This document shows positions 14,295 through 23,396 of a stretch of DNA of 64,000 bases, one piece after another. The stretch is taken from the NCBI RefSeq assembly GCF_018882335.1, contig NZ_JACVOS010000013.1, forward strand, positions 1 through 64,000. The letters are read 5' to 3'. How positions within the stretch are numbered: the stretch's first letter is position 1; every line of letters begins with the position of its first letter. A program made the position numbers and the translations under genes. Under the pieces are notes generated by a model. That model saw nothing but the letters and a program-made list of their open reading frames with translations. It was not told the DNA's origin and did no database searches. This stretch comes from Polynucleobacter sp. AM-25C3 (GTDB taxonomy: Bacteria; Pseudomonadota; Gammaproteobacteria; Burkholderiales; Burkholderiaceae).

Positions 14295-15929
14295 ATGAGT
14301 ACAGCAAGTCATCAAAACACCTACGACTACATCATCATCGGCGCCGGCAGTGCGGGCTGCATGTTGGCTAAACGCTTGACCGAGAATCCCGCTAAACGGG
14401 TTCTGTTAATAGAGGCTGGTAAGAATGACAACTACATCTGGATTCATGTACCGGTGGGTTATTTGTATTGCATCGATAACCCTAGAGCAGATTGGCGCTT
14501 TAAGACTGCTGCGGAAAAAGGCTTAAACGGACGTTCATTACTCTATCCCCGTGGTCGAGTACTTGGTGGCTGTTCTTCTATTAACGGCATGATTTACATG
14601 CGTGGCCAAGCAGGTGATTACGCATCTTGGGTTAATGCGACCGGTGACGACTCTTGGTCTTGGGAAAATGCCCTCAAGCGCTATAAAGAATTCGAGGACT
14701 ATCACAGTGCTGCTAATCAATGGCATGGCAAGGGTGGTGAGTGGACGGTATCAAAGCAGCGTTTGCGCTGGCCCATCATGGATGTCTTCAAAGAAGCTGC
14801 GGTAGAGGCGGGCATTCCAGCATCGGATGACTTTAATCAAGGCGATAACTTTGGTGTGGGCTACTTTGATGTCAGTCAGCGTAAAGGTTGGCGACTCAAT
14901 ACCTCCAAAGCATTTTTGCGCGATGCTGCAAAGCGACCCAATCTCACAGTCATTACTGAGGCAGTAGTGAATACGCTTTTGATCGATACGAGCACTAAAG
15001 ATTGCTACGGCGTGCAATACATTAAAGATGGCCAAGTTGTTGAGGCGCTTTGCAATATTGCAAAGCGAGGTGAAGTCATTCTGAGTGCGGGTGCAATCGG
15101 TAGCGTACAGGTCTTGGAGCGCTCTGGTATTGGCTCTGCAGCTCACCTGAATAATCTAGGCATCCCAGTGGTAGCGGATTTGCCAGGCGTAGGAGAGAAC
15201 CTGCAAGACCATTTGCAATTGCGGATGATTTACAAAGTGAGCGGCATTAAGACTTTAAATACCAAAGCCAATTCTTTGCTGGGTAAGATAATGATCGGCA
15301 TGGAATACGTCTTTAAGCGCTCTGGCCCGATGTCGATGGCACCATCGCAGTTAGGCGCCTTTGCGTATAGCTCGCCAGATCAAACTTCAGCGAATGTGGA
15401 GTACCACGTACAACCCTTATCCCTAGAAAAGTTTGGTGAAGACTTGCATTCCTTTAATGCGATTACTGCGAGCGTATGTAATTTGCGCCCAACATCTCGC
15501 GGTAGTGTGCATATCAGTTCAATCGATCCAGAAGCACCTCCAGTGATTGCGCCAAACTACTTATCAACCGATGAAGATCGCAAGGTAGCCGCAGATGCAT
15601 TGCGCCTCACGCGCAAGATTGTGGAAAGCCCTGCGCTCAAGCCGTATACGCCTGATGAGTACAAACCTGGCAAGCAATATCAAAGTGATGAAGAGCTGAT
15701 CAAGGCGGCTGGCGATATTGGCACTACGATCTTTCATCCGGTAGGCACTTGCAAGATGGGGCGTACTGATGATCCAATGGCGGTGCTCGATTCTCAATTG
15801 CGGGTGAGGGGTATTCATCATCTGAGAGTGGTGGATGCTTCGGCTATGCCCACCATTACCTCTGGCAATACCGCAGCACCCACCATGATGATTGCGCAGC
15901 GTGCTGCCGAGTTGCTCACTGGTGAATAG
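14295..15929 (+). CDS. GMC-family FAD oxidoreductase (choline dehydrogenase-like)
   Basis: The 544-residue flavoenzyme has the FAD-binding IIGAGSAGCMLAKRL motif near residues 13-27, the GMC signature PRGRVLGGCSSINGM at ~80-95, and the C-terminal catalytic pair: His in FHPVGTCKMG and Asn in SGNTAAPT. Relatives oxidise primary alcohols or choline. Without betaine genes nearby the substrate cannot be named. The end overlaps the start region of the EamA gene, suggesting a two-gene unit. Confidence 0.88.
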   Translation: MSTASHQNTYDYIIIGAGSAGCMLAKRLTENPAKRVLLIEAGKNDNYIWIHVPVGYLYCIDNPRADWRFKTAAEKGLNGRSLLYPRGRVLGGCSSINGMIYMRGQAGDYASWVNATGDDSWSWENALKRYKEFEDYHSAANQWHGKGGEWTVSKQRLRWPIMDVFKEAAVEAGIPASDDFNQGDNFGVGYFDVSQRKGWRLNTSKAFLRDAAKRPNLTVITEAVVNTLLIDTSTKDCYGVQYIKDGQVVEALCNIAKRGEVILSAGAIGSVQVLERSGIGSAAHLNNLGIPVVADLPGVGENLQDHLQLRMIYKVSGIKTLNTKANSLLGKIMIGMEYVFKRSGPMSMAPSQLGAFAYSSPDQTSANVEYHVQPLSLEKFGEDLHSFNAITASVCNLRPTSRGSVHISSIDPEAPPVIAPNYLSTDEDRKVAADALRLTRKIVESPALKPYTPDEYKPGKQYQSDEELIKAAGDIGTTIFHPVGTCKMGRTDDPMAVLDSQLRVRGIHHLRVVDASAMPTITSGNTAAPTMMIAQRAAELLTGE

Positions 15930-16851
15930 TCCGGCAACGCACCGCAGTAGCCAGCCACCTCAACAGCTCCCAGCAAGTCATTTATTGCTGGCTTTGGCGA
16001 TTGTGGCAGTGTGGGGCACTAATTTTGTAGTCATTAAGATTTCGCTAGAGGCTTTCCCGCCATTTTTATTTGCTGCACTGCGATATATTTTCGCCTTATT
16101 GCCCATTGTCTTTTTTATTCCCAGGCCAAAAGTATCTTGGGGAAACCTTTGTGTGTATGGCTTAGCAACCGGAGTGGGGCAGTTCGGCGTGATGTATTAC
16201 GCCATTGATGGTCGCATTTCTCCGGGCTTGGCTTCTCTGGTGATTCAGACGCAAGTATTTTTTACCATTGGCTTTGCGATGTTCTTTGCCAAAGAAGGAC
16301 TTCGACCTTATCAAGTAGTTGCAGTGGCGGTTGCCATGACTGGCCTGGGAATTATTGCAGCGCACACTGATGCGACTACGACAGTCTTAGGTCTCGCTTT
16401 GGTGGTATTTGCTGGGCTCTCTTGGGGCATTGCCAATACGGTGAGTCGGCGCGCCGGTGCAATCAATATGTTTTCTTATGTTGTTTGGGCGAGTACTTTT
16501 TCAATTCCACCCTTGTTGATTGTGTCGCTCATCTTCGAGGGTGGCTGGGAAAGTATGACGACTTCAATTGCCTCTGCCTCAATAGGGGCCTGGCTTGGCG
16601 TCCTATGGCAGTCTTGGGGGAACACTTTGTTTGGGTATGCAGCTTGGGGTTGGCTTCTCTCTAAGCATCCAGCGGCAGTAGTCGCACCAGCTCCCTTATT
16701 AGTACCAATTTTTGGAATGGGGGCATCCGCTTACTTCTTAAGTGAGTCTCTGCCGCTCTGGAAAGTCATGGCGGCTGGCTTGGTAATTGCCGGTCTAGTA
16801 ATCAATCTTTTCTGGCCTACATTGCGAGAGCAAAGTCGTAAGTTTTTTTAA
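15922..16851 (+). CDS. EamA-family transporter (DMT superfamily)
   Basis: This protein of about 309 residues has roughly ten membrane segments in two EamA repeats (first: LAIVAVWGTNFVVIKISL; second starting near LALVVFAGLSWGIANTVSRR). Such transporters export amino acids or other metabolites. The frame extends to a TTG at 15892; the GTG at 15922 is preferred because it leaves a short hydrophilic N-terminus, and it overlaps the end of the GMC gene. The substrate is unknown. Confidence 0.83.
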   Translation: MNSPATHRSSQPPQQLPASHLLLALAIVAVWGTNFVVIKISLEAFPPFLFAALRYIFALLPIVFFIPRPKVSWGNLCVYGLATGVGQFGVMYYAIDGRISPGLASLVIQTQVFFTIGFAMFFAKEGLRPYQVVAVAVAMTGLGIIAAHTDATTTVLGLALVVFAGLSWGIANTVSRRAGAINMFSYVVWASTFSIPPLLIVSLIFEGGWESMTTSIASASIGAWLGVLWQSWGNTLFGYAAWGWLLSKHPAAVVAPAPLLVPIFGMGASAYFLSESLPLWKVMAAGLVIAGLVINLFWPTLREQSRKFF

Positions 16852-16992
16852 AACAACTTTTATCTCTAGGGGGTAATGTAAAACCCTAATGCAAAGCTCT
16901 TTTTTTGCCTCTACATTGACTGTAAGATGGATATTCGTTTTAAGTAGTACCTATAAAAAGAATTTATTTACATTTCTAGTCATGGAGACTTT

Positions 16993-18177
16993 ATGAATAT
17001 TCGTCATCACATTTTTGCAGTAGCTGCTGCTGCAATGTTTACAACTGGCGCTTACGCTGCCGATATCAAACTTGGTCTTTCAGGCCCATTCACTGGTGGC
17101 TCTGCCTCCATGGGTGTGAGTATGCGTGATGGTGTGCGCTTAGCTGCGAAAGAAATCAATGCTGCTGGTGGCATTAACGGCAATAAAATCGTTTTGATTG
17201 AACGCGATGATGAAGCAAAAAATGAGCGTGGCGTTCAAATTGCACAAGAATTGATTAACAACGAAAAAGTAGTTGCTACTTTGGGTTACATCAACACTGG
17301 TGTGGCATTGGCCTCACAACGCTTCTATCAAGACGCCAAGATTCCAGTAATGAACAACGTTGCTACTGGCTCTATTTTGACTAAGCAATTCCCGAATGCA
17401 GCAGAAAACTATATTTTCCGTAATGCTGCGCCTGACAATATCCAAGCGCCATTGATTGCTAAAGAAGCGGTTGAGAAGCGTGGCCTGAAGAAGGTGGCGA
17501 TTTTGGCTGACTCTACAAACTACGGTCAGCTAGGTCGTGAAGACTTAGAAAAGGCTTTGAAGACTTATGGCGTTACTCCAGTAGCGGTTGAGAAATTCAA
17601 CATTGGTGACGTTGATATGACTTCACAAATCCTGAAGGCAAAGAACGCTGGTGCTGAAGTGATTTTGACTTACGCAATTGGGCCTGAGTTGGCACAAATT
17701 GCTAACGGTATGGCGAAATTGGGTTGGAAAAAACCAATGATTGGCTCTTGGACATTGTCTATGGCTAGCTTTATTGATACAGCTGGTAAGAACGGTAACG
17801 GCGCAACAATGCCACAAACCTACATTCAATCTCCATCTACAACAGCTAAGCGTAAGGCTTTCCAAGCAGCTTACTTGGCCGAGTTCAAGCCAAAAAATAA
17901 CAACATTGCTTCCCCAGTTTCTGCAGCACAAGGATATGACTCTGTTTACCTCTTGGCTGCAGCGATCAAGCAAGCAAACAGCACAGAAGGACCAAAGATT
18001 GTTGCAGCATTGCAAGATCTGAAGACTCCAGTTGACGGTGTTGTCATTACTTACAACAAACCATTCTCCGCAACTGATCACGACGCTATCAAGATGAAAG
18101 ATGTAGTGATGGGTGTAGTTGAAAATGGTCGCGTTGAGTTCTTGAATGCTGAGGACGCAACTCCTAAGAAGAAGTAA
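16993..18177 (+). CDS. livJ: branched-chain amino acid ABC transporter, substrate-binding protein
   Basis: The 394-residue protein starts with a signal peptide cleaved after AYA (residue ~22) and continues with IKLGLSGPFTGGSASMG, the start of the periplasmic Leu/Ile/Val-binding fold. It would capture branched-chain amino acids or related compounds and deliver them to the LivH/LivMG/LivF membrane complex encoded downstream. A terminator-like hairpin between it and livH could make the binding protein more abundant than the membrane subunits. Exact ligand is not determinable. Confidence 0.9.
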   Translation: MNIRHHIFAVAAAAMFTTGAYAADIKLGLSGPFTGGSASMGVSMRDGVRLAAKEINAAGGINGNKIVLIERDDEAKNERGVQIAQELINNEKVVATLGYINTGVALASQRFYQDAKIPVMNNVATGSILTKQFPNAAENYIFRNAAPDNIQAPLIAKEAVEKRGLKKVAILADSTNYGQLGREDLEKALKTYGVTPVAVEKFNIGDVDMTSQILKAKNAGAEVILTYAIGPELAQIANGMAKLGWKKPMIGSWTLSMASFIDTAGKNGNGATMPQTYIQSPSTTAKRKAFQAAYLAEFKPKNNNIASPVSAAQGYDSVYLLAAAIKQANSTEGPKIVAALQDLKTPVDGVVITYNKPFSATDHDAIKMKDVVMGVVENGRVEFLNAEDATPKKK

Positions 18178-18242
18178 TTTCAGTTCAAAGCGGCAGGCAA
18201 GATGATCATTTATTTTGCACTGCAACATTAGTAAAAACAAAG

Positions 18243-18265
18243 CGCCGCCCAAAAAGCGGCGTTTT
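18243..18265 (+). terminator. terminator-like hairpin between livJ and livH
   Basis: CGCCGC (18243-18248) and GCGGCG (18256-18261) form a six-pair GC stem with a seven-base loop followed by TTTT. Its place inside the liv cluster fits partial termination after the binding-protein gene. Confidence 0.7.
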
Positions 18266-18326
18266 GCTTACAATGTCGAATTCGTTAATAAAACAGTTTT
18301 AAGTATTTTCTTTTAGGCCAATAAAA

Positions 18327-19205
18327 ATGGACATGTTTGCACAAATCCTCTCAAGCGGTATCGCGGTGGGGATGATCTATGCGGTGATCGCCTTCGGTTT
18401 CCAGCTCACGTTTGCCACCTCAGGCACCTTGAACTTCGGTCAAGGCGAAGCGCTGATGTTAGGCGCTCTAGTAGGTTTAACCTGCGTAGAGACTTTCGGT
18501 ATGAACTACTGGGTCATGATTCCAATAGTTTGCTTATTCGGAATGGTTCAAGGCGGCTTTGTTGAATTGATTGGTGTTCGACCCGCAATCAAGATTAAGT
18601 CTGAGTTCGGTTGGATTATGTCTACTATCGCTCTCGGCATTATTTTCAAGAACGTTGCAGAAAATATTTGGGGTCGCGATGCATTGCCATTTCCTTCCCC
18701 GTTGCCGATGGAGCCAATGGAGTTCCTGGGCGCAAATATTTTGCCAATGGAAATTTTGGTGGTGGTTGGCGCGCTTGTAATGATGTTATTGGTGGAATTT
18801 TTTAACCGTAAAACAATTTACGGCAAAGCGGTGGTTGCAACAGCAAACGATCGCGATGCTGCTGGCCTCATGGGTATTAATACCAGCCTAGTCATCACAT
18901 TCTCTTACGCCTTGTCCTCTCTGACGGCTGCCTTTGCGGGCGTGTTGATTGCTCCATTGACCTTGACTGGCGCAAGTATGGGTGGCGCCTTGGGATTAAA
19001 AGCTTTCGCGGTGGCGATTATTGGTGGCCTTTCAAGCGGTATGGGAATCATTGTGGGTGGATTGATTCTCGGAATTGTAGAAACGGCAACTGGCTTTTAT
19101 ATTTCTACCGGCTATAAAGATGTACCAGGTTTGATCTTGCTCTTGCTAGTGCTTGCATATAAACCGTCTGGTCTCTTTGGCAAATCTGCAATTAAGAAAG
19201 TTTAA
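18327..19205 (+). CDS. livH: branched-chain amino acid ABC transporter permease LivH
   Basis: The 292-residue protein has about eight membrane segments and LivH hallmarks: AFGFQLTFATSGTLNFGQGE near the start and the GLKAFAVAIIGGLSSGMG loop that contacts the ATPase. It pairs with the LivM half of the next gene; the two genes overlap by one base at 19205. Confidence 0.92.
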   Translation: MDMFAQILSSGIAVGMIYAVIAFGFQLTFATSGTLNFGQGEALMLGALVGLTCVETFGMNYWVMIPIVCLFGMVQGGFVELIGVRPAIKIKSEFGWIMSTIALGIIFKNVAENIWGRDALPFPSPLPMEPMEFLGANILPMEILVVVGALVMMLLVEFFNRKTIYGKAVVATANDRDAAGLMGINTSLVITFSYALSSLTAAFAGVLIAPLTLTGASMGGALGLKAFAVAIIGGLSSGMGIIVGGLILGIVETATGFYISTGYKDVPGLILLLLVLAYKPSGLFGKSAIKKV

Positions 19206-21133
19206 TGATGAAGAAGTCTCTAATACCTCTATTAATTGCAATGGCGGGGCTCTTTTGTTTGCCTCTCTTTATTCATAACCCGTATTACATTCACTTAGTT
19301 GAAACGATTCTGATCTACACCATCTTGTTATATGGTTTGGATATCGTGGTTGGATATGTTGGACAAGTTTCTTTGGGACATGCTGCCTTATTTGGAATTG
19401 GATCTTACACGGCAGGTGTTTTGTATTTTCACTTTGGCTGGACGATCTGGGGAACTTTGCCGGCATCCATCGTGGTGACTGCCATCTTTGGCGGGCTTTT
19501 GGCTTTACCTGCCCTAAAAGTAATCGGGCCTTATTTGGCGATGGTGACCTTGGCATTTGGAACAATCGCTCAAATCTTGATTAATGAGATGACCTGGTTG
19601 ACTGAAGGCCCATTGGGCATCAAGATTCCAAAGCCAGAGCTCATGGGTGTTCCGATGACCAAGGCAGAGTACTTCTGGTTGGTCTCAATTGTTCTGATTC
19701 TGGCTATGATCGTGGTCGATCGCTTTGTGAAGTCACAAATGGGTCGCGCTTTTGAGGCATTGCGTGATAGCCCAATCGCTTGTGACTGTATGGGTGTGTC
19801 CGTATATCGCTTTAAGGTGATTGCATTTGTGATTAGCGCTGGCTTTGCTGGCTTGGCTGGTTGCTTATATGCTTACTCTGAGCAATACATCTCTCCAAAT
19901 ACCTATAACAATGAATTGGCTGTGCTCTTCTTGCTCGGCATCATTATGGGTGGACGTAAGTCACGCCTTGGCGCGGTGATTGGTGCTGCCATCATCGTGT
20001 TGTTGCCAAAGCTATTGGACGACATTCACTTATTCCGTATCGTTGCTTCAGTTATTGCAATCGTAGTGGTAGCGGGGGCTGCTATGGCCCTGTCTAAGAA
20101 AGTCACAACCCTACGCCGTGTTGCTGTTCCAATCGCCGGTGTAGTGGGTTTAGCAGCATTCTCATTCTGGCTCGATAGCATCTCCGATTGGCGCTTGAGT
20201 ATTTTTGGCTTCATGATTTTGCTCGTGGTGTACTACTTGCAAAACGGTATTGTTGGTTTTGCGAAGAGCTTCTACCAGTCTATTGTTGGCAAAGCTAAAA
20301 CTACTCGCGGTGGTGATGCTGAAGCGGTGGATGATTCCATTAGCTTTATCAGCAAGATCAGCGATCAAAATACCGGCGCTGAACTCCTAAAAGTAGACTC
20401 CGTATTGATGCAGTTCGGCGGCTTGAAAGCCTTGAACAATGTTGACCTCAGCATTAAGCGCGGTACTATTCATGGCTTGATCGGCCCTAACGGTTCCGGT
20501 AAGAGCACCATGATGAACGTGTTGACCGGTATTTATGTGCCGACTGCCGGTAACGTTTTATTTGCAGGTCAAAGCGTTGTTGGCCGCACTTCTTCTGACA
20601 TTGCATTGTCTGGTATTGCCCGTACCTTCCAGAACGTTCAGCTCTTCGGTGAAATGACGGCTATCCAAAATATTTTGGTTGGCTTGCATCACACCTTTAA
20701 GTCCAACATGGTAGAGATTGCATTGCATCTGCCGCGTTACAAGAAGGAAGAGGCTGAGGCGCATGCTCGTGCAATGGCCCTCTTGAAGTTCGTTGGCTTG
20801 GATGACTTGGCAAATGAAGAAGCGCGTAACTTGCCCTACGGTAAGCAACGCCTCTTAGAGATTGCTCGTGCCTTGGCCTTGGATCCAGAGTTGCTCTTGC
20901 TCGATGAGCCGGCTGCTGGCTTGACAGCTCCTGACATTAAAGAACTCTTGCGCATTATTCGTAAGATCCGCGATAGCGGCATTACTTTCATCCTGATTGA
21001 GCATCACATGGATGTGGTCATGTCAGTGTGCGATACCGTTTCTGTCTTGGACTTCGGTCAGAAGATTGCAGAAGGTAAACCCGCTGAAGTTCAGGCAGAC
21101 GAGAAGGTGATTCATGCCTACTTGGGTACTTAA
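19205..21133 (+). CDS. livM: fused LivM permease and LivG ATP-binding protein
   Basis: This 642-residue protein joins two usually separate transporter subunits. Residues ~1-350 are a LivM permease (GYVGQVSLGHAALFGIGSYT). Residues ~390-642 are a LivG ATPase with Walker A GPNGSGKST near residue 430, signature LPYGKQRLLEIARAL and Walker B LLLLDEPAAG. A linker of about 40 hydrophilic residues connects them. Fusion fixes permease and ATPase in one chain, with LivH and LivF as separate partners. The frame is continuous with no sign of a sequencing artefact. Confidence 0.92.
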   Translation: MMKKSLIPLLIAMAGLFCLPLFIHNPYYIHLVETILIYTILLYGLDIVVGYVGQVSLGHAALFGIGSYTAGVLYFHFGWTIWGTLPASIVVTAIFGGLLALPALKVIGPYLAMVTLAFGTIAQILINEMTWLTEGPLGIKIPKPELMGVPMTKAEYFWLVSIVLILAMIVVDRFVKSQMGRAFEALRDSPIACDCMGVSVYRFKVIAFVISAGFAGLAGCLYAYSEQYISPNTYNNELAVLFLLGIIMGGRKSRLGAVIGAAIIVLLPKLLDDIHLFRIVASVIAIVVVAGAAMALSKKVTTLRRVAVPIAGVVGLAAFSFWLDSISDWRLSIFGFMILLVVYYLQNGIVGFAKSFYQSIVGKAKTTRGGDAEAVDDSISFISKISDQNTGAELLKVDSVLMQFGGLKALNNVDLSIKRGTIHGLIGPNGSGKSTMMNVLTGIYVPTAGNVLFAGQSVVGRTSSDIALSGIARTFQNVQLFGEMTAIQNILVGLHHTFKSNMVEIALHLPRYKKEEAEAHARAMALLKFVGLDDLANEEARNLPYGKQRLLEIARALALDPELLLLDEPAAGLTAPDIKELLRIIRKIRDSGITFILIEHHMDVVMSVCDTVSVLDFGQKIAEGKPAEVQADEKVIHAYLGT

Positions 21134-21163
21134 TCACTCGAACCTATTGAATCGGTAAATACC

Positions 21164-21892
21164 ATGTTATCTATTAAGAATCTTGAAGCAGGCTACGGCA
21201 AAGTCAAAGTCCTCCACGGCATCAATATTGATGTTCCTAAAGGACAGGTCATTACTTTGATCGGGTCTAACGGCGCCGGTAAAACAACGACCATGCGCGC
21301 CATTACTGGCATGATTAAGCCTACCGGTGGCGAAGTCACTTTGAGCGGCGAAAAAATTGATGGTTACGACTCTCATAAAATCGCCCGCCTCGGTTTGGCT
21401 CACAGTCCAGAAGGTCGTCGAGTCTTTACGACGATGTCTGTCAACGACAACCTCTTGTTAGGCGCATTCCCACGCTTTATAGGTAGCCGTCCTAAAGGCG
21501 ATATTAAGAACGATCTAGAGCGCGCTCTCGAAATGTTTCCGCGCCTAAAAGAGCGTCGCAATCAGTTGGCTGGAACATTGTCGGGCGGTGAGCAGCAGAT
21601 GCTGGCAATGGCTCGTGCTGTGATGCTTAATCCAGAGATCATTCTCTTGGATGAACCATCCATGGGTCTGGCGCCAATCTTGGTTGAGGAAGTATTTAAG
21701 ATCATCTCCAATCTCAAATCACAAGGCGTAACGATGTTATTGGTGGAGCAGTTTGCTGCAGCTGCCTTGCAGGTTGCAGACTATGGCTATGTGCTTGAGA
21801 ACGGCAAGATTGCGACTCATGGCCCAGCAGATAAGTTGATGCACGATCCCGCCGTGAAGGCTGCTTACTTAGGTGGCGCTAGCAGTCACTAA
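21164..21892 (+). CDS. livF: branched-chain amino acid ABC transporter ATPase LivF
   Basis: The 242-residue ATPase has Walker A GSNGAGKTT (near residue 38), signature LSGGEQQMLAMARAVM and Walker B ILLDEPSMGL. It is the last gene of the liv cluster, 30 bases after livMG, and is followed by a strong bidirectional terminator. It would form the second nucleotide-binding subunit with the LivG domain. Confidence 0.93.
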   Translation: MLSIKNLEAGYGKVKVLHGINIDVPKGQVITLIGSNGAGKTTTMRAITGMIKPTGGEVTLSGEKIDGYDSHKIARLGLAHSPEGRRVFTTMSVNDNLLLGAFPRFIGSRPKGDIKNDLERALEMFPRLKERRNQLAGTLSGGEQQMLAMARAVMLNPEIILLDEPSMGLAPILVEEVFKIISNLKSQGVTMLLVEQFAAAALQVADYGYVLENGKIATHGPADKLMHDPAVKAAYLGGASSH

Positions 21893-21926
21893 TCTGTATC
21901 AACATCGCATTAAAGTCGTATTTGTT

Positions 21927-21953
21927 AAAAAGCCCTCTGACGAGGGCTTTTTT
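21927..21953. terminator. bidirectional terminator after livF
   Basis: AAAAAGCCCTC (21927-21937), a TGAC loop and GAGGGCTTTTTT (21942-21953) form a strong intrinsic terminator with T-runs on both strands. It serves livF on the plus strand and the membrane-protein gene ending at 21952 on the minus strand. Confidence 0.88.
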
Positions 21954-22509
21954 ATTGCAGCAGGGCGATTGCCTCTCGAATGAGTAGGGTGCGGTAGCCC
22001 ATGTAAATAGCGACGCCCACAAAACCAATCAGAAAGACCTTTGGTGCTAGGGCGCCTTCTGCCACGAGCTCTGAGTTGAGAAGACCAACTGCAACAGCCA
22101 AGAAGAATAGGGCTCCCAAGCCCAAGACAATCCAATTTTCATGGTTGCTCACATGCTGAGTCTTATTGCTATAGGCAAGTACCTGAAAGCTGTTGCCTTT
22201 GGGGTAGCCAGATACTGTTACAACATCCCCATTGCCAACCACCATGGGGGTGGAAAACTTTGCCTCGATAGCGCGATTATCTAAATTGAATTTAGAGATA
22301 AAGAAGCGTTGGTAGTAAACCGAAGCGTGGTCATGAGTGGGTTTTTCTGGGTTTACGTATTCTAGGAGCTCATTATTGAGATTGCTGACCGTTCCAGAAA
22401 TAGTGCTGACGGAACTGCTTAAAAAAGTACTGGGTTTAAGAGACATGAGCAGGGCTCCCAATAGCGTGAGGGAAATGATCAGAAGAAAGGAAGGTAATGG
22501 GCGCTTCAT
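21952..22509 (-). CDS. membrane protein of unknown function linked to TauE/SafE
   Basis: The 185-residue protein has an N-terminal membrane anchor (residues ~7-25), a periplasmic domain of about 100 residues with VVGNGDVVTVSGYPKG, and two C-terminal membrane segments (near 128-145 and 158-174). No family is recognised. It overlaps the upstream TauE/SafE gene by four bases and is therefore probably co-translated with it; the link suggests a role in sulfur-compound handling. Confidence 0.6.
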   Translation of the reverse strand: MKRPLPSFLLIISLTLLGALLMSLKPSTFLSSSVSTISGTVSNLNNELLEYVNPEKPTHDHASVYYQRFFISKFNLDNRAIEAKFSTPMVVGNGDVVTVSGYPKGNSFQVLAYSNKTQHVSNHENWIVLGLGALFFLAVAVGLLNSELVAEGALAPKVFLIGFVGVAIYMGYRTLLIREAIALLQ

Positions 22510-23330
22510 GCATTCAAAATTAGCACACCTTTAATCAGTAGGCTAATAGCAATGATCAGAGTGAAGATGGAGAAAATCAGCTGAGTATGTGGCCCACTCA
22601 ATTTTTTTCCCAAGAGAAGGCCCATTAATAGGCCGCCTAAGGCAGCGACTGCAAATGGTGCGGCAACAATGATATTTAAGCTTCCTGTGGCTGCTGAGAA
22701 AATCGCGCCACCACCAGTGATGATTGCAAGAACTCCGAGCGAGGTAGCGACAATGGATTTCACTGGTAGGTCGGTGTAGCGCTTTAGTGCTGGCACGATG
22801 ATGAAACCACCACCAACGCCCAATAAGCCAGATAAAAAACCTGCTAGGCCACCGGCGAGCATCAGTGCCCGAGCACAAGGCAGTGTCCATTGCAGCTTTC
22901 CAAGGGAAGGATTTATGAGGCAGGGTGGAGACTGCCTCTTTTCATCTGGGACACCTTTGATCTGATTATTTGCTTGTTTCAGCAGGTGGAAGCCCACGTA
23001 TAGCAATATCAGGCTAAACAGAACCTGCAGTGGGGCATTTGGGATCTGGGGAGCAAGCCAAAGTCCAATTGGCGATAGCGCTAAACCAAAGATCGCCATG
23101 AAACCAGCTGCTTTGTAGCGCAAGATCTTATTTCTTAAACCCAGGATGGCGCCAATGCTAGAGGCCAGGGCAACCGCACAAAGCGCAATCGGAGCTGCTT
23201 CTGCAATAGGTAGCCCTAAGAAGAAGACCAGAAGCGGTACGGACAAAATGCCACCCCCAGCGCCCGTGAGGCCCATGAGCAAGCCCACGAGAATGCCTAG
23301 TGCTGGGGTGATGAGATTTGAATAGTCCAT
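22506..23330 (-). CDS. TauE/SafE-family sulfite exporter
   Basis: The 274-residue protein has about eight membrane segments and the paired family motifs GLLMGLTGAGGGILSVPLLV near the start and GLLGVGGGFIIVPALK after the middle. Members export sulfite or sulfoacetate-type anions. It is transcribed away from a persulfide-dioxygenase-like gene and a BigR-like repressor, which supports export of sulfite made by that enzyme. Confidence 0.88.
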   Translation of the reverse strand: MDYSNLITPALGILVGLLMGLTGAGGGILSVPLLVFFLGLPIAEAAPIALCAVALASSIGAILGLRNKILRYKAAGFMAIFGLALSPIGLWLAPQIPNAPLQVLFSLILLYVGFHLLKQANNQIKGVPDEKRQSPPCLINPSLGKLQWTLPCARALMLAGGLAGFLSGLLGVGGGFIIVPALKRYTDLPVKSIVATSLGVLAIITGGGAIFSAATGSLNIIVAAPFAVAALGGLLMGLLLGKKLSGPHTQLIFSIFTLIIAISLLIKGVLILNA

Positions 23331-23396
23331 TGCAATTTATTTTAGATTAATATAGTATATAAATATATATAATATTTGTTCAACTGAAAGAATATT
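23331..23396. promoter_or_regulatory. AT-rich divergent operator region of the persulfide module
   Basis: This 66-base gap contains the symmetric run TATATAAATATATA (about 23355-23368) inside a longer AT dyad. It separates the TauE/SafE gene from the metallo-hydrolase and ArsR genes. BigR/SqrR-type repressors bind AT-rich dyads in this position and release them when oxidised by persulfide. The assignment is inferred from context. Confidence 0.45.

Noticed and set aside
17623..18252. 209-residue frame on the minus strand over livJ
   Set aside because: It lies inside a clearly recognised gene, is unusually Cys- and Leu-rich and shows no domain.
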